From Mycobacterium scrofulaceum (GTDB lineage Bacteria > Actinomycetota > Actinomycetes > Mycobacteriales > Mycobacteriaceae), in contig NZ_MVIJ01000003.1 in the NCBI RefSeq assembly GCF_002086735.1, positions 62,001 through 126,000 of the forward strand: DNA of 64,000 nt. Direction: 5' to 3'. The position numbers and the translations under genes are program-made. Below, in pieces: positions 51,089 through 59,660 of this stretch (its first letter is position 1; every line of letters begins with the position of its first letter). The notes beneath the pieces are model-generated. The model had not been told where the DNA came from. It made no database searches and saw only the letters and a list, made by a program, of their open reading frames with translations.

Positions 51089-52414
51089 ATGACCACCACC
51101 CAAAAGCCCAGTGCCGACGCGGGGGCGAGCGAAGCGACGGGGGATGATCTGGCCGCCGAAGAGGGCCGCATCACCGACGAGGACATCGAACGCGCCAAAG
51201 GGCAGATCGGAATTCCCGTTCACCAGCGCGACGAAGCGTGGAACAAGCTGCCGTCGGCCGACGCCATCACGCACTTCGCCTTCGGCTGCGGTGACGACAA
51301 CCCGTTGTTCCACGACCCGACGTACGGGCTGTCGACACGCTGGCACGGACAGATCGCATCGCCGACCTTCCCGATCGCGACGGGCCTGGATCAGACCCCC
51401 AAGTTCACCGATCCGGAGCGGAAGAAGCTGTTCCGCGGTCTGTTTCGCGGAACTGGTAAGTACTACTCGGGGGTGAAGTGGACGTGGTACCGCCCGATCT
51501 ACGCGGGCAGGCCGGTCTTAGCGGAGAACTACACCCTCGACGTCCAGGTGAAGGAAAGTGAATTCTCCGGTGGGCGTTCGGTCAAGGAAACCTTCCGTTA
51601 CCTCTACGTCGACATCGACGGCAACCCGATCGCGACCCGCGACGAGTCCTACATCAACGCCGAGCGCCAGGGTTCGAAGAAGTCCGGGAAGCTCAAGGAC
51701 ATTGCGCGCAAGCACTGGACTCCCGAGGAGTTCGCCCAGGTCGAGGAGGAGTACGAGGCAGAGCGACGGCGAGGCGCTGATCCCCAGTGGTGGGAGGACG
51801 TCTCGGTGGGCGACGAACTCCCCGGAATCATCAAGGGCCCGTTGACTGTCGTCGACATCATCTCGATGCACATGGGGTGGGGCTGGGGCGGCTACGGCGT
51901 GGGGCCGCTGAAATTCGCCCACCAATTACGCAAGCGGATGCCCGCTTTCTACCAGCCGGATGAGTATGGCGTCCCCGACGTCGTGCAGCGACTGCACTGG
52001 GATGCCGAACGCGCTCAGGCACTTGGTATTCCGGCGCCGTACGACTATGGTCAGATGCGCGCGGCGTGGGTAAGCCACCTGCTGACCAACTGGATCGGTG
52101 ACGACGGCTGGCTGGCTGAGATGGATCTGCAACTACGCGGCTTCAACTACCACGGAGACGTGCACCGCTGCACTGGCACGGTCACCTCAAAGGGCGAGGG
52201 GGCTGAAGACCCAGTGTCGCTGGACGTCTTCGCCACCAGCCAAAGGGGCGAAACCACCACGCGAGGCACCGCCAAGGTGTTGCTGCCGTCGAAGGCGACC
52301 GGTGCTGTTGTGCTGCCGATCCCGGATGCCGATCTGCGAAGGCGGGGAGCGCAGGTCGTTTCGCGAGTTTCTGGCAAAGTCGGTGAAGAAATGCGACGAC
52401 TGTATGGAGAGTGA
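51089..52414 (+). CDS. Double-hotdog MaoC-type acyl dehydratase
   Basis: A 441-residue protein with two MaoC-like halves. The first, about residues 45-190, is of the FAS1-type N-terminal dehydratase kind (ADAITHFAFGCGDDNPLFHDPTYG, the G.GDDNPL..D signature). The second, about 240-435, has VGDELPGIIKGPLTVVDIISMHMGWG and a final strand set. A GGAGG site lies 4 nt before ATG 51089. It likely hydrates a bulky enoyl-CoA that the crotonase does not accept. Ninth nucleotide gap before ACAD 52424. Confidence 0.85.
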   Translation: MTTTQKPSADAGASEATGDDLAAEEGRITDEDIERAKGQIGIPVHQRDEAWNKLPSADAITHFAFGCGDDNPLFHDPTYGLSTRWHGQIASPTFPIATGLDQTPKFTDPERKKLFRGLFRGTGKYYSGVKWTWYRPIYAGRPVLAENYTLDVQVKESEFSGGRSVKETFRYLYVDIDGNPIATRDESYINAERQGSKKSGKLKDIARKHWTPEEFAQVEEEYEAERRRGADPQWWEDVSVGDELPGIIKGPLTVVDIISMHMGWGWGGYGVGPLKFAHQLRKRMPAFYQPDEYGVPDVVQRLHWDAERAQALGIPAPYDYGQMRAAWVSHLLTNWIGDDGWLAEMDLQLRGFNYHGDVHRCTGTVTSKGEGAEDPVSLDVFATSQRGETTTRGTAKVLLPSKATGAVVLPIPDADLRRRGAQVVSRVSGKVGEEMRRLYGE

Positions 52415-52423
52415 GATCACCAC

Positions 52424-53566
52424 ATGAAAAGACTCGTTCTGGAGCCGGAGCACGAGGCATTCCGCGAGACGGTCCGGCAGTTCATCGAGCGTGAACTCGT
52501 GCCAAACGCCGAGCGTTGGGAAGCCGACCGCATCGTCGACCGCTCGGCGTTCGTCGCCGCCGGCAAATACGGGTTGATCGGGTTCAACATGCCCGAGCAG
52601 TACGGCGGCGGGGGAGTCGACGACTTCCGGTTCAACGCGGTCATCGACGAGGAGATCGCCCGATACGGAGGGCCGTCGCCGTCGTTGAGCCTGCAAAATG
52701 ACGTTGTGGGCCCGTACTTCTCGTCGTTGGCCAACGATGAGCAGAAGGAGCGCTGGCTGCCGGGCATCATCAGCGGCGAACTGATCGTCGCCGTAGCGAT
52801 GACCGAGCCTGGCGCGGGCAGCGACCTGGCCGGGATCCGCACCTCGGCCGTCCGCGACGGTGACGACTGGATCATCAACGGCGCCAAGACATTCATCTCG
52901 TCCGGCATCAACTGCGATCTGGTAGTGGTGGTATGCCGCACAGACCCCGAGGCCGGCCACAAGGGCTTCACATTGCTCGTGGTCGAGGCAGGCATGGAGG
53001 GCTTCAGCCGCGGCCGCAAGCTCGAAAAGATGGGGTTGCATTACCAGGACACCGCCGAGCTGGCCTTCGAGAACGTTCGGGTGCCATCGGCGAACCTGCT
53101 GGGCAAAGAGGGACGCGGCTTCTACCACCTGATGCACAACCTTCCTTCGGAACGGTTGTCCATCGCCATCTCAGCCATCGCCGGCGCACGCGAGACCTGG
53201 CGGCAGACCTTGCAATACGCCAAGGACCGCAAGGCTTTCGGCCAGTCGATCGGCAGCTTCCAGCACAACCGATTCCTGTTGGCCGAGATGGACACCGAGC
53301 TCGAGATCGGCGAGCAATACATCGACAGGTGCCTCCGGGCGGTAGTGGACGGGGAACTCACCGCAGTCGAGGCATCGAAGGCAAAATGGTGGTGCACCGA
53401 GACCGCCAAGAAGGTGATCGATGGCTGCGTGCAGTTGCACGGCGGCTATGGCTATATGACGGAATACCGCGTCGCGCGCGACTATATGGACAATCGCATC
53501 ATGACGATCTTCGGTGGCACCACCGAGATCATGAAGGACATCATCGGACGCGACCTCGGCCTATGA
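52424..53566 (+). CDS. Acyl-CoA dehydrogenase, long-chain/isovaleryl type
   Basis: A 380-residue ACAD: AMTEPGAGSDLAGIRTSA, AKTFISSGINCD, LPSERLSIAISA (likely Glu base), FGQSIGSFQHNRFLLAEM, LHGGYGYMTEYRVARDY, FGGTTEIMKDIIGRDLG. Its domain order, length and missing C-terminal Glu match ACAD 9445-10587, suggesting duplicated genes for parallel routes. Ten nt before the isomerase-type crotonase. Confidence 0.93.
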   Translation: MKRLVLEPEHEAFRETVRQFIERELVPNAERWEADRIVDRSAFVAAGKYGLIGFNMPEQYGGGGVDDFRFNAVIDEEIARYGGPSPSLSLQNDVVGPYFSSLANDEQKERWLPGIISGELIVAVAMTEPGAGSDLAGIRTSAVRDGDDWIINGAKTFISSGINCDLVVVVCRTDPEAGHKGFTLLVVEAGMEGFSRGRKLEKMGLHYQDTAELAFENVRVPSANLLGKEGRGFYHLMHNLPSERLSIAISAIAGARETWRQTLQYAKDRKAFGQSIGSFQHNRFLLAEMDTELEIGEQYIDRCLRAVVDGELTAVEASKAKWWCTETAKKVIDGCVQLHGGYGYMTEYRVARDYMDNRIMTIFGGTTEIMKDIIGRDLGL

Positions 53567-53576
53567 TCCCGTTGCG

Positions 53577-54332
53577 ATGAACGGCATCTCGGTCGAGCAC
53601 GACGGCGCGGTGCTGCGGATCCGGCTGGACCGACCGGAGAAGCTCAACGCCGTCGACACCCCCATGCTCGAGGAGTTGTCGGTTCACATTCGCGATGCCG
53701 AGGCAGACGAATCGGTCCGCGCGGTGCTGCTCACCGGTGCCGGTCGAGCATTCTGTTCCGGCGGCGACCTGACCGGCGGTGACACTGCGGGCGCCGCTGA
53801 TGCCGCCAACCGGGTGGTCCGGGCGATCACCTCGCTACCCAAGCCGGTGATCGCCGGTGTCCATGGAGCGGCCGTTGGCTTCGGGTGTTCGCTGGCGCTC
53901 GCCTGCGATCTGGTGGTGGCCGCGCCAGCGTCGTACTTTCAGTTGGCCTTTACCCGGGTCGGGCTGATGCCGGACGGGGGTGCGTCCGCGCTGCTGCCAT
54001 TGCTGATTGGTCGAGCGCGCACCTCTCGCATGGCCATGACCGCGGAAAAGATCTCCGCTGCAACCGCATTTGAATGGGGGATGATCTCGCACATCACTTC
54101 CGCGGACGAATACGAGTCGGTGCTGACCGACGTGCTGCGGTCGGTCTCCGGCGGTCCAACGTTGGCGTTCGGCTGGACGAAGCGTGCGCTGGCCGCAGCG
54201 ACCCTGGCCGAGCTCGAGCCGGTGCAAGCTATCGAAGCCGAGGGGCAGTTGGCGTTGGTCGAGACCGCTGACTTCAGAGAAGGGGCACGCGCCTTCCGCG
54301 AGCGGCGCACCCCAAATTTTCGTGGCCACTGA
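53577..54332 (+). CDS. Crotonase, enoyl-CoA isomerase (PaaG)-type
   Basis: A 251-residue crotonase: LDRPEKLNAVDTPM, FCSGGDLTGG, GAAVGFGCSLALACDLV, and LAFTRVGLMPDGGASALL. Both hydratase Glu residues are absent (GCSLAL; FTRVGL), but the MPDGG Asp matches the catalytic Asp of PaaG-type delta-isomerases. It probably shifts a double bond or acts as a hydratase on a special substrate. ATG 53577 is 10 nt after the ACAD. Confidence 0.85.
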   Translation: MNGISVEHDGAVLRIRLDRPEKLNAVDTPMLEELSVHIRDAEADESVRAVLLTGAGRAFCSGGDLTGGDTAGAADAANRVVRAITSLPKPVIAGVHGAAVGFGCSLALACDLVVAAPASYFQLAFTRVGLMPDGGASALLPLLIGRARTSRMAMTAEKISAATAFEWGMISHITSADEYESVLTDVLRSVSGGPTLAFGWTKRALAAATLAELEPVQAIEAEGQLALVETADFREGARAFRERRTPNFRGH

Positions 54333-54348
54333 GCACAGGAGAGTCGAC

Positions 54349-55176
54349 GTGACAACCCAGACAGTACGAGTAGACAACTTGGACATCGAATATACCGACA
54401 GCGGAACGGGTTCGACGATCCTTTTCGTCCACGGCGTCTATGTCACCGGCGCGGTGTGGAACGACGTCGTGGCTGAACTAGGGGAGGGCTTCCACTGCAT
54501 CGCGCCGACCTGGCCGCTGGGCGCCCACAGCACCCCCACCGGCGGCGCCGACCTGGGCGCTGAGGCGGCAGCGCGGCGCATCGTCCACTTCATGGAAGCC
54601 CTCGATCTGACCGACGTCACCGTGGTGGCCAACGACACCGGTGGTGGACTGGTGCTGGCATCGCTGGGCGATCCAGGTCTGGACACATCCCGCATCGCCC
54701 GTCTGGTACTCACCAATTGCGATAGCTACGAACACTTTCCGCCTGGCTCCTTCGCTCAGATCGTCAAGCTGTGCCGTCTCAGCTCCCGGGTGGGTGGAGG
54801 AATTGTCCGCCTGTTGGCCACTGGACCAGGGCAGAGCTTCTTCCTGAAGGCGGTGTCCAAGCACCCGCCCTCCCGCGAGCGGCAACGGGAGATCTTCGGT
54901 GCGTTCGCCACCAGCGGAGCGGCCCGTCGCGACGCGGTCATGGTGACCGCCTCACTGGATCCGGCGCTGACTCTGCGTGCCGCACCTGCGATCAAGGCGT
55001 TCGACAGACCCGTCACATTGACATGGGGCACCGAGGATAAACTGTTCCCCCTCGACCATGCTCGCCGGCTACGCGACGCGTTTCCACATGCCGCGTTGAT
55101 CGAGATCCCGGATTGCTCCGCCTTTGTCATGATCGATGCGCCCGCGAAACTCGCTGAGGCGATCCGCAACGGATGA
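54349..55176 (+). CDS. Alpha/beta-hydrolase fold protein with substituted catalytic His
   Basis: A 275-residue hydrolase-fold protein: LFVHGVYVTGAVW (oxyanion region), VVANDTGGGLVLAS with D96 at the nucleophile position (epoxide hydrolase/dehalogenase type), and WGTEDKLFPLDHARRL carrying the acid. The His-bearing loop that normally reads GHF..D.P is here DCSAFVMIDAP, with A258 where the catalytic His belongs. It is therefore likely inactive as a normal hydrolase or works differently. The GTG start is at 54349 and last in the operon. Confidence 0.82.
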   Translation: MTTQTVRVDNLDIEYTDSGTGSTILFVHGVYVTGAVWNDVVAELGEGFHCIAPTWPLGAHSTPTGGADLGAEAAARRIVHFMEALDLTDVTVVANDTGGGLVLASLGDPGLDTSRIARLVLTNCDSYEHFPPGSFAQIVKLCRLSSRVGGGIVRLLATGPGQSFFLKAVSKHPPSRERQREIFGAFATSGAARRDAVMVTASLDPALTLRAAPAIKAFDRPVTLTWGTEDKLFPLDHARRLRDAFPHAALIEIPDCSAFVMIDAPAKLAEAIRNG

Positions 55177-55281
55177 GCGGTTAAGCCCCAATGATCACGG
55201 TTCCAGAGCCGGCAGCCGAGATGGTGCGTGCCCAGCATTTCCAGGGCAATGCTTGTGCGCCGCAGGGAGGTATCGACGCAC

Positions 55282-55300
55282 ATCAAGTACACGACTTGAT
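55282..55300. other. Hairpin in the convergent gap 55177-55337
   Basis: ATCAAGT (55282-55288) and ACTTGAT (55294-55300) form a 7-bp stem with a 5-nt loop. The 161-bp gap otherwise shows no gene. A second stem, CACCACC/GGTGGTG at 55344-55363, lies inside the last codons of the convergent thioesterase. These may end transcription from both sides, but neither has a T-tract. Confidence 0.35.
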
Positions 55301-55337
55301 CGAACTGAAGCTCGAAGTGCCATCACCTGAGCTCCGG

Positions 55338-56186
55338 TCAGCTCACCACCATTGACGGTGGTGGCGTGAATCCCGGGTTCGACAACGCCGTTGCCATCCC
55401 GCTGCCGATCGGCCCGGTTTCGTCAAACAGGGTCGCCACCCCAGTGGCGACCCCCGCATGGCTGTAGTGGGTCACCGACGCCAATCCGATGTAGACACCT
55501 TCCGGCAGGCGACTGAGCGTGATCGTGTAGTCGGCGTTGATGAACTGCAATCCCTCAGTACCCCAATGGGTTAGCGAACTGGTGACGTCTCCGGCCATGA
55601 CGGCGCGAGTGAAAGGCGATAATGGCTCGTCATCGACGAGAAACTTCGTCTCCCGCATCCACGCGAATTTCTGGCCGTGGTGTCGCCACTCTTTGATGCC
55701 GACACCCGGACTCCCCGCGACTGGGTCCCGGCCGAACGAGTGAAACACCATTGGGACATCGTCATTCAGCACGTCGGGCTCCGCCGGCACTGCGGGCATC
55801 GTGACGGGTGACGTCCACACGGTGTCCACGGCGTGCTCACTGCGGCGGAGGAACAATGCGCTGGCCCGCGCCACGATCACGTCGTTCTGAGTCATGACCG
55901 CGTCGACCAGTCGAAGTCGGCGGCCGTCACGCACAACCGAGGAATGCATCTGCAGTGGTTGCAGCGCCACCGGCCTGAGCAGGTCGACGGTCAGCCGGGC
56001 GGGCTGAAGGTCGACATCGTCGACTTCTTGCTCGACCGCTCGCCCCAACAACCCACCGATGTAATTGCCGCTGAGCGACGGACCCCATGGCCCTCTCGCC
56101 AAAGGAGTAGGCACATAGTATTTTCCGTCGGTGACGAAGAAGCACGTCGGCGCAGGCCGGGCGGCCTTTGGCGATGAATCCGTCAC
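55338..56186 (-). CDS. TesB-like double-hotdog acyl-CoA thioesterase
   Basis: A 282-residue protein of the thioesterase family with two hotdog halves: GPWGPSLSGNYIGGLLGRAVEQE and LTVDLLRPVALQPLQM in the first, SSLTHWGTEGLQFINADYTITLSRLPEG and GLASVTHYSHAGVATGVATLFDE in the second. The C-terminal DYTITL..LPEG and GLASVTHYS match actinobacterial TesB-like proteins. GTG 56186 forms a GTGA overlap with the preceding hydrolase. Last gene of the nine-gene leftward operon; likely releases CoA from a product. Confidence 0.82.
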   Translation of the reverse strand: MTDSSPKAARPAPTCFFVTDGKYYVPTPLARGPWGPSLSGNYIGGLLGRAVEQEVDDVDLQPARLTVDLLRPVALQPLQMHSSVVRDGRRLRLVDAVMTQNDVIVARASALFLRRSEHAVDTVWTSPVTMPAVPAEPDVLNDDVPMVFHSFGRDPVAGSPGVGIKEWRHHGQKFAWMRETKFLVDDEPLSPFTRAVMAGDVTSSLTHWGTEGLQFINADYTITLSRLPEGVYIGLASVTHYSHAGVATGVATLFDETGPIGSGMATALSNPGFTPPPSMVVS

Positions 56187-56932
56187 CTGATCCCTACCCC
56201 CCGTAACCGGCATCGCTCGATCAGTATCTGTGCCAATCGTTCTGGATGGCTGAACATCACCTCGTGGCAGGCATCAACCGGGATGACGGTTTCCACGCCG
56301 CCGAGCGCGGCGATGCTCGCGTGCTGCGACGCCACCGACAGGGCGCGGTCTCGGGTGGTCAATATCCAGGTGCGCGGCACATCGGCGGGCAGTCCGCTGC
56401 GATCCACCGGCTCCCCGGGTACCCGCGCGGATTCAGCCTGCAACTTCGACATCGTCAGTCGGCGCTGCGCGGCGGTCATGCCGTTGCAGAACGCCCACCG
56501 CGCCGCCGGTGCCGGAATCTTCATGGGTCTGCCGATTCGGGCGGCGCGCCGCGCGAAGACCGCCAGCGGGCCACCGAGCGTGTCCGCGATGGCCGAACCC
56601 TGAGGCGGTACGAATGCCGTTGCGAGAACCATCTCACGGACTCGTGATGAACCGAGTTTGGCGACGACGCCGGGGACGGTCACACCCGCCATCGAGTGGC
56701 CCACGATCACGATGTCACCGAGACCCGCTTCCTCGATGTCCGCGATGACAGAGTCCACCCAATCGGCGATCGTGACGGTCGCGAGGTCGCCTGGCTTGTT
56801 GCCGTGTCCGGGCAGATCCACTGCGAGAGTGCGCAATCCGGGTTCCTGGCGGCGCAATTCGGCGATGACGAGATCCCAGCAGTCACCGGCGTGCTCGCCG
56901 CCGTGCACGAGCACCAGGTCGGGCAGCGCCAT
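56183..56932 (-). CDS. Alpha/beta hydrolase (esterase/hydroxynitrile-lyase-like)
   Basis: A 249-residue hydrolase with an intact triad: nucleophile S80 in IVIVGHSMAGVT, an Asp region near LTTRDRALS, and His in PVDACHEVMFSHPERLA. LVHGGEHAGDCWDLV resembles the methylesterase/salicylate-binding family. The start is ATG 56932, 7 nt after AAAGG; an ATG at 56947 overlapping the LLM stop is possible. In contrast to 54349-55176, all catalytic residues are present. Confidence 0.86.
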   Translation of the reverse strand: MALPDLVLVHGGEHAGDCWDLVIAELRRQEPGLRTLAVDLPGHGNKPGDLATVTIADWVDSVIADIEEAGLGDIVIVGHSMAGVTVPGVVAKLGSSRVREMVLATAFVPPQGSAIADTLGGPLAVFARRAARIGRPMKIPAPAARWAFCNGMTAAQRRLTMSKLQAESARVPGEPVDRSGLPADVPRTWILTTRDRALSVASQHASIAALGGVETVIPVDACHEVMFSHPERLAQILIERCRLRGVGIR

Positions 56933-56943
56933 CGTAGAGCCTT

Positions 56944-57855
56944 TCATCGGTTGATCAACTGGGAGCTCAGCATGTCGATGTCGGTCCGGAAGTCTGTGTA
57001 GCTCCTGCTGGCCGGCTCGATGGTGATCCACGTGACACCCGCCTCGGCGTAGGCGTCCAGCCGCGGCTGCACCGCGGCGCAGAATCTCTCGCAGTTGCCG
57101 CTGGCGAGCAGGTGCGCTTCGAACGGAACGAAGGCGACGTCAGCAGCGCCGCGGCCCGCTTCCGCCCGCTGCTTGTTCACCCTCGCGATCCAGTCACCAA
57201 GCGTGTCGATGTCCTCGAGTGGGCGGGCGCGGGTGATCGCGGCCATCTCGCCCGACGCGGCCATCGGCATCCAGCCGTCGGCGACCTCGACGACACGGCG
57301 TTGCGCGGCGGCGCCGTTGCCGCCGATCCAGATAGGGGGACCACCCGTCGTCAGCGGCGGCGGCAGCGCGACGTGACCGCTCACCCCGAACTCCGGCCCG
57401 GCATGATCGACGCCCGCCCACGTCGCCTTCCACGCCGCGATCGCCTCGTCGAGCAGTGCGCCTCGCCGATCGAAATCGGCTCCTAGCGCTTCGAATTCGG
57501 CCTTGAGATAGCCGGCCCCGGTGCCCAATGTGAACCGACCACCCGAGAGCAGATCGAAACTCGCTGCGGCCTTTGCCGTCAGGTACGGACTGCGATAACC
57601 CGATACCAAGATGTAAGTCATCAACCTGACGCGGGTTGTGGCGCCCGCCGCGAAGCTCAGCGACACAAACGGGTCGAAGGCGTGGTGGCCGCCGCGGGCC
57701 AGCCACTCCCGATCCGGATAGGGGTGTTCGGACATGGAAAAGCCATCGAAGCCGGCCTCTTCCACCAGTCGTGCGACGTCCCCGATACCGGCGCCTTCGC
57801 ACCAGCGGTTCCAGTGCTTGACGGCCCGCATCGGAAACATCAGGTTGTATCGCAC
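56944..57855 (-). CDS. LLM-class (F420-type) flavin-dependent oxidoreductase
   Basis: A 303-residue luciferase-like monooxygenase: EEAGFDGFSMSEHPYPD, VSLSFAAGATTRVRLMTYILVSGYRSPYLTAKAAASFDLLSGGRFTLGTGAGY (segments separated in the barrel), PPIWIGGNGAAAQRRVVEVADGWMP. Mycobacterial members of this type use F420 as often as FMN. The start is GTG 57855, 6 nt after AAAGGG; longer upstream starts lack a site. In the dioxygenase/flavin-reductase operon. Confidence 0.86.
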   Translation of the reverse strand: MRYNLMFPMRAVKHWNRWCEGAGIGDVARLVEEAGFDGFSMSEHPYPDREWLARGGHHAFDPFVSLSFAAGATTRVRLMTYILVSGYRSPYLTAKAAASFDLLSGGRFTLGTGAGYLKAEFEALGADFDRRGALLDEAIAAWKATWAGVDHAGPEFGVSGHVALPPPLTTGGPPIWIGGNGAAAQRRVVEVADGWMPMAASGEMAAITRARPLEDIDTLGDWIARVNKQRAEAGRGAADVAFVPFEAHLLASGNCERFCAAVQPRLDAYAEAGVTWITIEPASRSYTDFRTDIDMLSSQLINR

Positions 57856-57887
57856 TTCGGTCCCTTTCAGCTCCATTGTCGCCGCGG

Positions 57888-59051
57888 CTATCGCACCAGC
57901 GATCGCGCGATGATCTCGCGCTGGACTTCCGTCGCACCTTCGCCCAGACGCTTGACGCGCAGGTCGCGAAACCATCGCTCCAGCGGCAGTTCGGTAGAGA
58001 TTCCCAGCGCGCCGTGAATCTGGATGCACCGATCCAGAACTCGGTAGGCTGCTTCGGTTCCGAACATCTTGGCCACCGACGCATCCACCCGGACGTCGCG
58101 TCCGAGGTCGGCGTTCGATGCGGCCTGGTACATCAGCAGCCGTGCGGCCCGCAGGTCTACCTCACTGTCCACCAGCATCCACTGGATGCCCTGCTTGTCA
58201 GCCAGCCTGCCGCCGAACACGTCTCGGTCCCTGGCCCATCGGCAGGCCATGTCCAGCGCGCTCTGCGCAATGCCGATCGGCCCGGCGGCGTACACGATGC
58301 GGCCGTGCACCAGGAACTCCCCGGCTAACGAAAAGCCCTGTCCCTCTTCGCCGATCAGCTGTTCGGCCGGGAGCCGAACGTTATCGAAGTGCAGCTCGTA
58401 AGGGGCGAAGGACGCCATCACGGGGATCCGGCTGAACGTGACTCCTGGGGTGCCCTTTTCGAGAATGAAAGCCGAGATACCATGGCGCCCCTCACCGGTG
58501 CGGGCATACACCACCCCCCAATCGGCATCGGGAGCATGTGAAATCCACATCTTCGAGCCGTTGAGCAGGTAGCTGCTGCCGTCACGCGTCGCCTTGAGCT
58601 TGATCGCCCGCGCCGGATCCGACCCACCGGAAGCCTCGGTGATCGCGGTGTACGCCTTGGACATGATCCCATCGATGACAGGTCGGGCGTACTTCTCGAA
58701 CTGTTCGGGTGTCGCCTTGAACATAATGTTGGGGGGGTTGCCGCCGAAGGCTCCGAGGGCCGGAAAGAAGGCCCCCATCCGGCATTTCGCTGCCTCCTCG
58801 GCGACCACCACTTGGCCGAGGACACTGAGCCCGGCGCCGCCGTACTCCTCGGGCGTCTGCAGTGACCACAGTCCGGCCTCCCTGGCTTTTGCCTGCAGCG
58901 CGACGAGCTGTTCGCGGGGTAGCCCGACTGTGTCGTGGTCCAGCTTCTCCTCGACGGGATGCACATGCGCATCCATGAACCGCCGCACCGTATCGCGCAG
59001 CATCACCAATTCTTCCGGCAGCTGCCATGCGCCAGAAGGCCCTTCGGACAT
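57888..59051 (-). CDS. Acyl-CoA dehydrogenase, medium-chain type
   Basis: A 387-residue ACAD: TEASGGSDPARAIKLKA, SKMWISHAPDADWG, MCAD-like RLGEGATEVQREIIA with the likely base in GEGA, and IHGALGISTELPLERWFRDL. The helix position used by LCAD types is Gly (VHGR), so the C-terminal Glu is the base. ATG 59051 shares one base with the flavin reductase stop (TGATG). Likely acts as a stand-alone ACAD. Confidence 0.92.
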   Translation of the reverse strand: MSEGPSGAWQLPEELVMLRDTVRRFMDAHVHPVEEKLDHDTVGLPREQLVALQAKAREAGLWSLQTPEEYGGAGLSVLGQVVVAEEAAKCRMGAFFPALGAFGGNPPNIMFKATPEQFEKYARPVIDGIMSKAYTAITEASGGSDPARAIKLKATRDGSSYLLNGSKMWISHAPDADWGVVYARTGEGRHGISAFILEKGTPGVTFSRIPVMASFAPYELHFDNVRLPAEQLIGEEGQGFSLAGEFLVHGRIVYAAGPIGIAQSALDMACRWARDRDVFGGRLADKQGIQWMLVDSEVDLRAARLLMYQAASNADLGRDVRVDASVAKMFGTEAAYRVLDRCIQIHGALGISTELPLERWFRDLRVKRLGEGATEVQREIIARSLVR

Positions 59052-59641
59052 CAGACCCGTGCCGCAGCAGCAGCCCGCAGGTCGCGTGCACTCTGCAGCT
59101 GCGGCTCGTGGTTGGCCTCGTACTGCTCGATCCACTCGTGCGGCAACTTGCCCCATGCCTCACCGATCCGCAGCCGCTGTTCGGAGCTGAACACCTCCGC
59201 GGCGACGACGTCACCAACAAAGATGGTGTTCTCGTCGTTGTCCAGCGACCCCGTGATGCGGCATTCCACGTAGCTGTGTGCGTCAAGCAGGATCGGCGCA
59301 CCAGTGACGCCCGGCTTGCTCCGCAGCTTGGAGATCTTGTCACCGTCCCGGCCCGAGCTGCCGCCGAGAGTCATCAGGATCTCCATCGACTTCTCGATCT
59401 CGTGCGGGCCGGCCGACAGCATGTGCATCACGAAAATGCCGGAGTTCACCAGCATGTCGTGCGTCCTATTGTATTTGGTCAGGCTGACGGTCGCGCGTGG
59501 CAGCTCCGGCACGATGCTGGCCGAGCCCGCCGACAGCGACATCAGCCCATTAGCGAAACCGCCGTCAATCGTGGTGACCGCCACCGGAAACGGCCGCAGT
59601 CCGGCCAGCACCTTGTCGGCGGCCGCGAGATTCAGCGTCAT
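59051..59641 (-). CDS. Flavin reductase-like (FMN-binding split barrel) protein
   Basis: A 196-residue protein resembling HpaC/RutF-type flavin reductases: FPVAVTTIDGGFANGLMSLSAGSASIVPELPRATVSLTKYNRTHDML, FVMHMLS, SYVECRITGSLDNDENTIFVGDVVAAEV. It would supply reduced flavin to a monooxygenase, here plausibly the LLM protein or another flavin enzyme. Coupled to the ACAD downstream by overlap. Confidence 0.83.
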   Translation of the reverse strand: MTLNLAAADKVLAGLRPFPVAVTTIDGGFANGLMSLSAGSASIVPELPRATVSLTKYNRTHDMLVNSGIFVMHMLSAGPHEIEKSMEILMTLGGSSGRDGDKISKLRSKPGVTGAPILLDAHSYVECRITGSLDNDENTIFVGDVVAAEVFSSEQRLRIGEAWGKLPHEWIEQYEANHEPQLQSARDLRAAAAARV

Positions 59642-59660
59642 GTCTTTCCCTTTTGTCGAT

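Noticed and set aside
55177..55337. Short reading frames in the convergent gap
   Set aside because: They run across known gene ends, lack ribosome sites and show no family sequence.
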